Assembly (NCBI GenBank): GCA_938002705.1
Contig: CALLAG010000065.1
Span: 1 to 5,556, forward strand
Length of the DNA stretch: 5,556 nt
Direction: 5' to 3'
Source: an uncultured Saprospiraceae bacterium
GTDB lineage: Bacteria; Bacteroidota; Bacteroidia; Chitinophagales; Saprospiraceae
Shown here piece by piece: positions 5,010-5,556 of the stretch (within the stretch, counting starts at the first letter, position 1; every line of letters begins with the position of its first letter). Under the pieces are notes generated by a model. That model did no database searches and had not been told where the DNA came from. It saw nothing but the letters and a program-made list of their open reading frames with translations. The position numbers and the translations under genes were made by a program.

Positions 5010-5450
5010 TCACACATGCTTATTCCGAATTAGATACTTCACCTTGAAGAAACTATTATTCTGAAGCAGTCTCTTGACTTCATTGACATGCTTCATTGAG
5101 GTATGCTTATCAACCTTTATCTTGACAGATATATCTGGTTCTGCTATGTGATCTGTTCTTAGTTTGGATAGATGATTATCTACAGAATTTAGATTGTTGT
5201 GCCGTTTGTTTTCTACATAGTAATTAATGTCACCACCTTTAGTGTGTTCCATGACAACAGATATATAATCATCTTGTGCTTTGATGTAGTCTGCATATTG
5301 TGTGTAGGGTAGTTCTACGGCTCTCTCAGTATTGTTGTCCTTCATTACTGTCACGACCATAAAGAAGAAAAGCAACATAAAGACGATGTCTGGCAGAGCC
5401 GTCGTATTGAATTTGATATCTCGGGGTTTTCTATTCTTTTTATATTTCAT
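5010..5450 (-). CDS. ExbD/TolR-family biopolymer transport protein
   Basis: ExbD/TolR proteins pair with an ExbB/TolQ/MotA-type channel and use the proton gradient to drive TonB-dependent uptake or envelope functions. The 146 residues show the family layout: a short basic cytoplasmic N terminus (KKNRKPR), one membrane helix at about 17-36 (ALPDIVFMLLFFFMVVTVM) carrying the conserved proton-path Asp at position 21, then a periplasmic domain from about 37 to the end. Length is normal for the family. The start is chosen because it places the Asp about 20 residues from the N terminus, as expected. The 30 bases between this start and the stop of the preceding gene on the same strand suggest an operon. 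ExbD paralogues often occur in tandem in Bacteroidota, and the ExbB partner is probably beyond the right edge. The exact substrate system cannot be told. Confidence 0.93.
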   Translation of the reverse strand: MKYKKNRKPRDIKFNTTALPDIVFMLLFFFMVVTVMKDNNTERAVELPYTQYADYIKAQDDYISVVMEHTKGGDINYYVENKRHNNLNSVDNHLSKLRTDHIAEPDISVKIKVDKHTSMKHVNEVKRLLQNNSFFKVKYLIRNKHV

Positions 5451-5480
5451 AATTGAAAGATTTTATTACCTGAATTCATT

Positions 5481-5555
5481 TTACAATGCATATTGTGATT
5501 CTGAGATAGTGATGGACATCATCTTAGATAATTGACGGTATTGGTCCTGTGTAAG
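5481..5555 (-). CDS. C-terminal end of an upstream gene (possibly an ExbD paralogue), cut by the window edge
   Basis: Reading the minus strand from the right edge, one frame is open for 24 codons and ends at TAA 5481-5483; the other two frames stop sooner or without coding character. The tail reads LTQDQYRQLSKMM followed by SITISESQYAL. It ends 30 bases before the ExbD-family start, as expected for the preceding gene of the same operon. An ExbD paralogue or ExbB partner is the contextual expectation, but the tail is too short to identify. Confidence 0.5.
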   Translation of the reverse strand, partial: LTQDQYRQLSKMMSITISESQYAL

Positions 5556-5556
5556 C

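Noticed and set aside
5332..5535. Open frame of 67 codons on the plus strand over the ExbD start
   Set aside because: It is antisense to the ExbD membrane helix and its upstream gap, with no recognisable features.

Overview
The window reads as chromosomal housekeeping DNA from a low-GC member of the Bacteroidota. The primary sigma factor is the short RpoD type of that phylum (288 residues, starting MRQLKI, no region 1.1). It lies directly downstream of pnp, a gene order I recall from this phylum. Shine-Dalgarno sequences are weak or absent, and matches to the Bacteroidota -7 promoter element TAnnTTTG occur between genes. Saprospiria or Flavobacteriia-like lineages are plausible, but the class cannot be fixed from this sequence alone.

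Layout, left to right. Positions 2-1621 (+) carry the 3' three quarters of pnp (polynucleotide phosphorylase), closed by a strong intrinsic terminator. A 258-base gap with a hairpin-containing leader precedes rpoD at 1880-2746 (+), which also ends in a strong terminator. Next come two abutting unknown genes. The first, at 2875-3552 (+), encodes a membrane-anchored protein whose soluble part resembles the Tubby C-terminal-like / LURP-one / scramblase fold. The second, at 3553-4059 (+), encodes an exported, methionine- and aspartate-rich protein built from 12-residue repeats. After two hairpins and a promoter-like element comes a small Nudix-like gene without a recognisable Nudix box (4179-4601, +). 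Convergent to it on the minus strand is a double CDGSH iron-sulfur protein (4633-4887). Upstream of that on the same strand are an ExbD/TolR-family protein (5010-5450) and the last 24 codons of another gene running off the right edge (5481-5555).

How the parts relate. pnp and rpoD are core RNA-decay and transcription genes. The 2875 and 3553 genes almost certainly form one translationally coupled unit, because the stop codon of the first touches the start codon of the second. Their products are predicted to lie on opposite sides of the inner membrane. This pair is the best candidate here for an undescribed system, although no function can be assigned. The minus-strand genes at the right look like the end of an ExbB/ExbD-type energy-transduction operon followed by an independently promoted iron-sulfur protein. 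No tRNA, rRNA, CRISPR array, insertion sequence or phage gene was seen.
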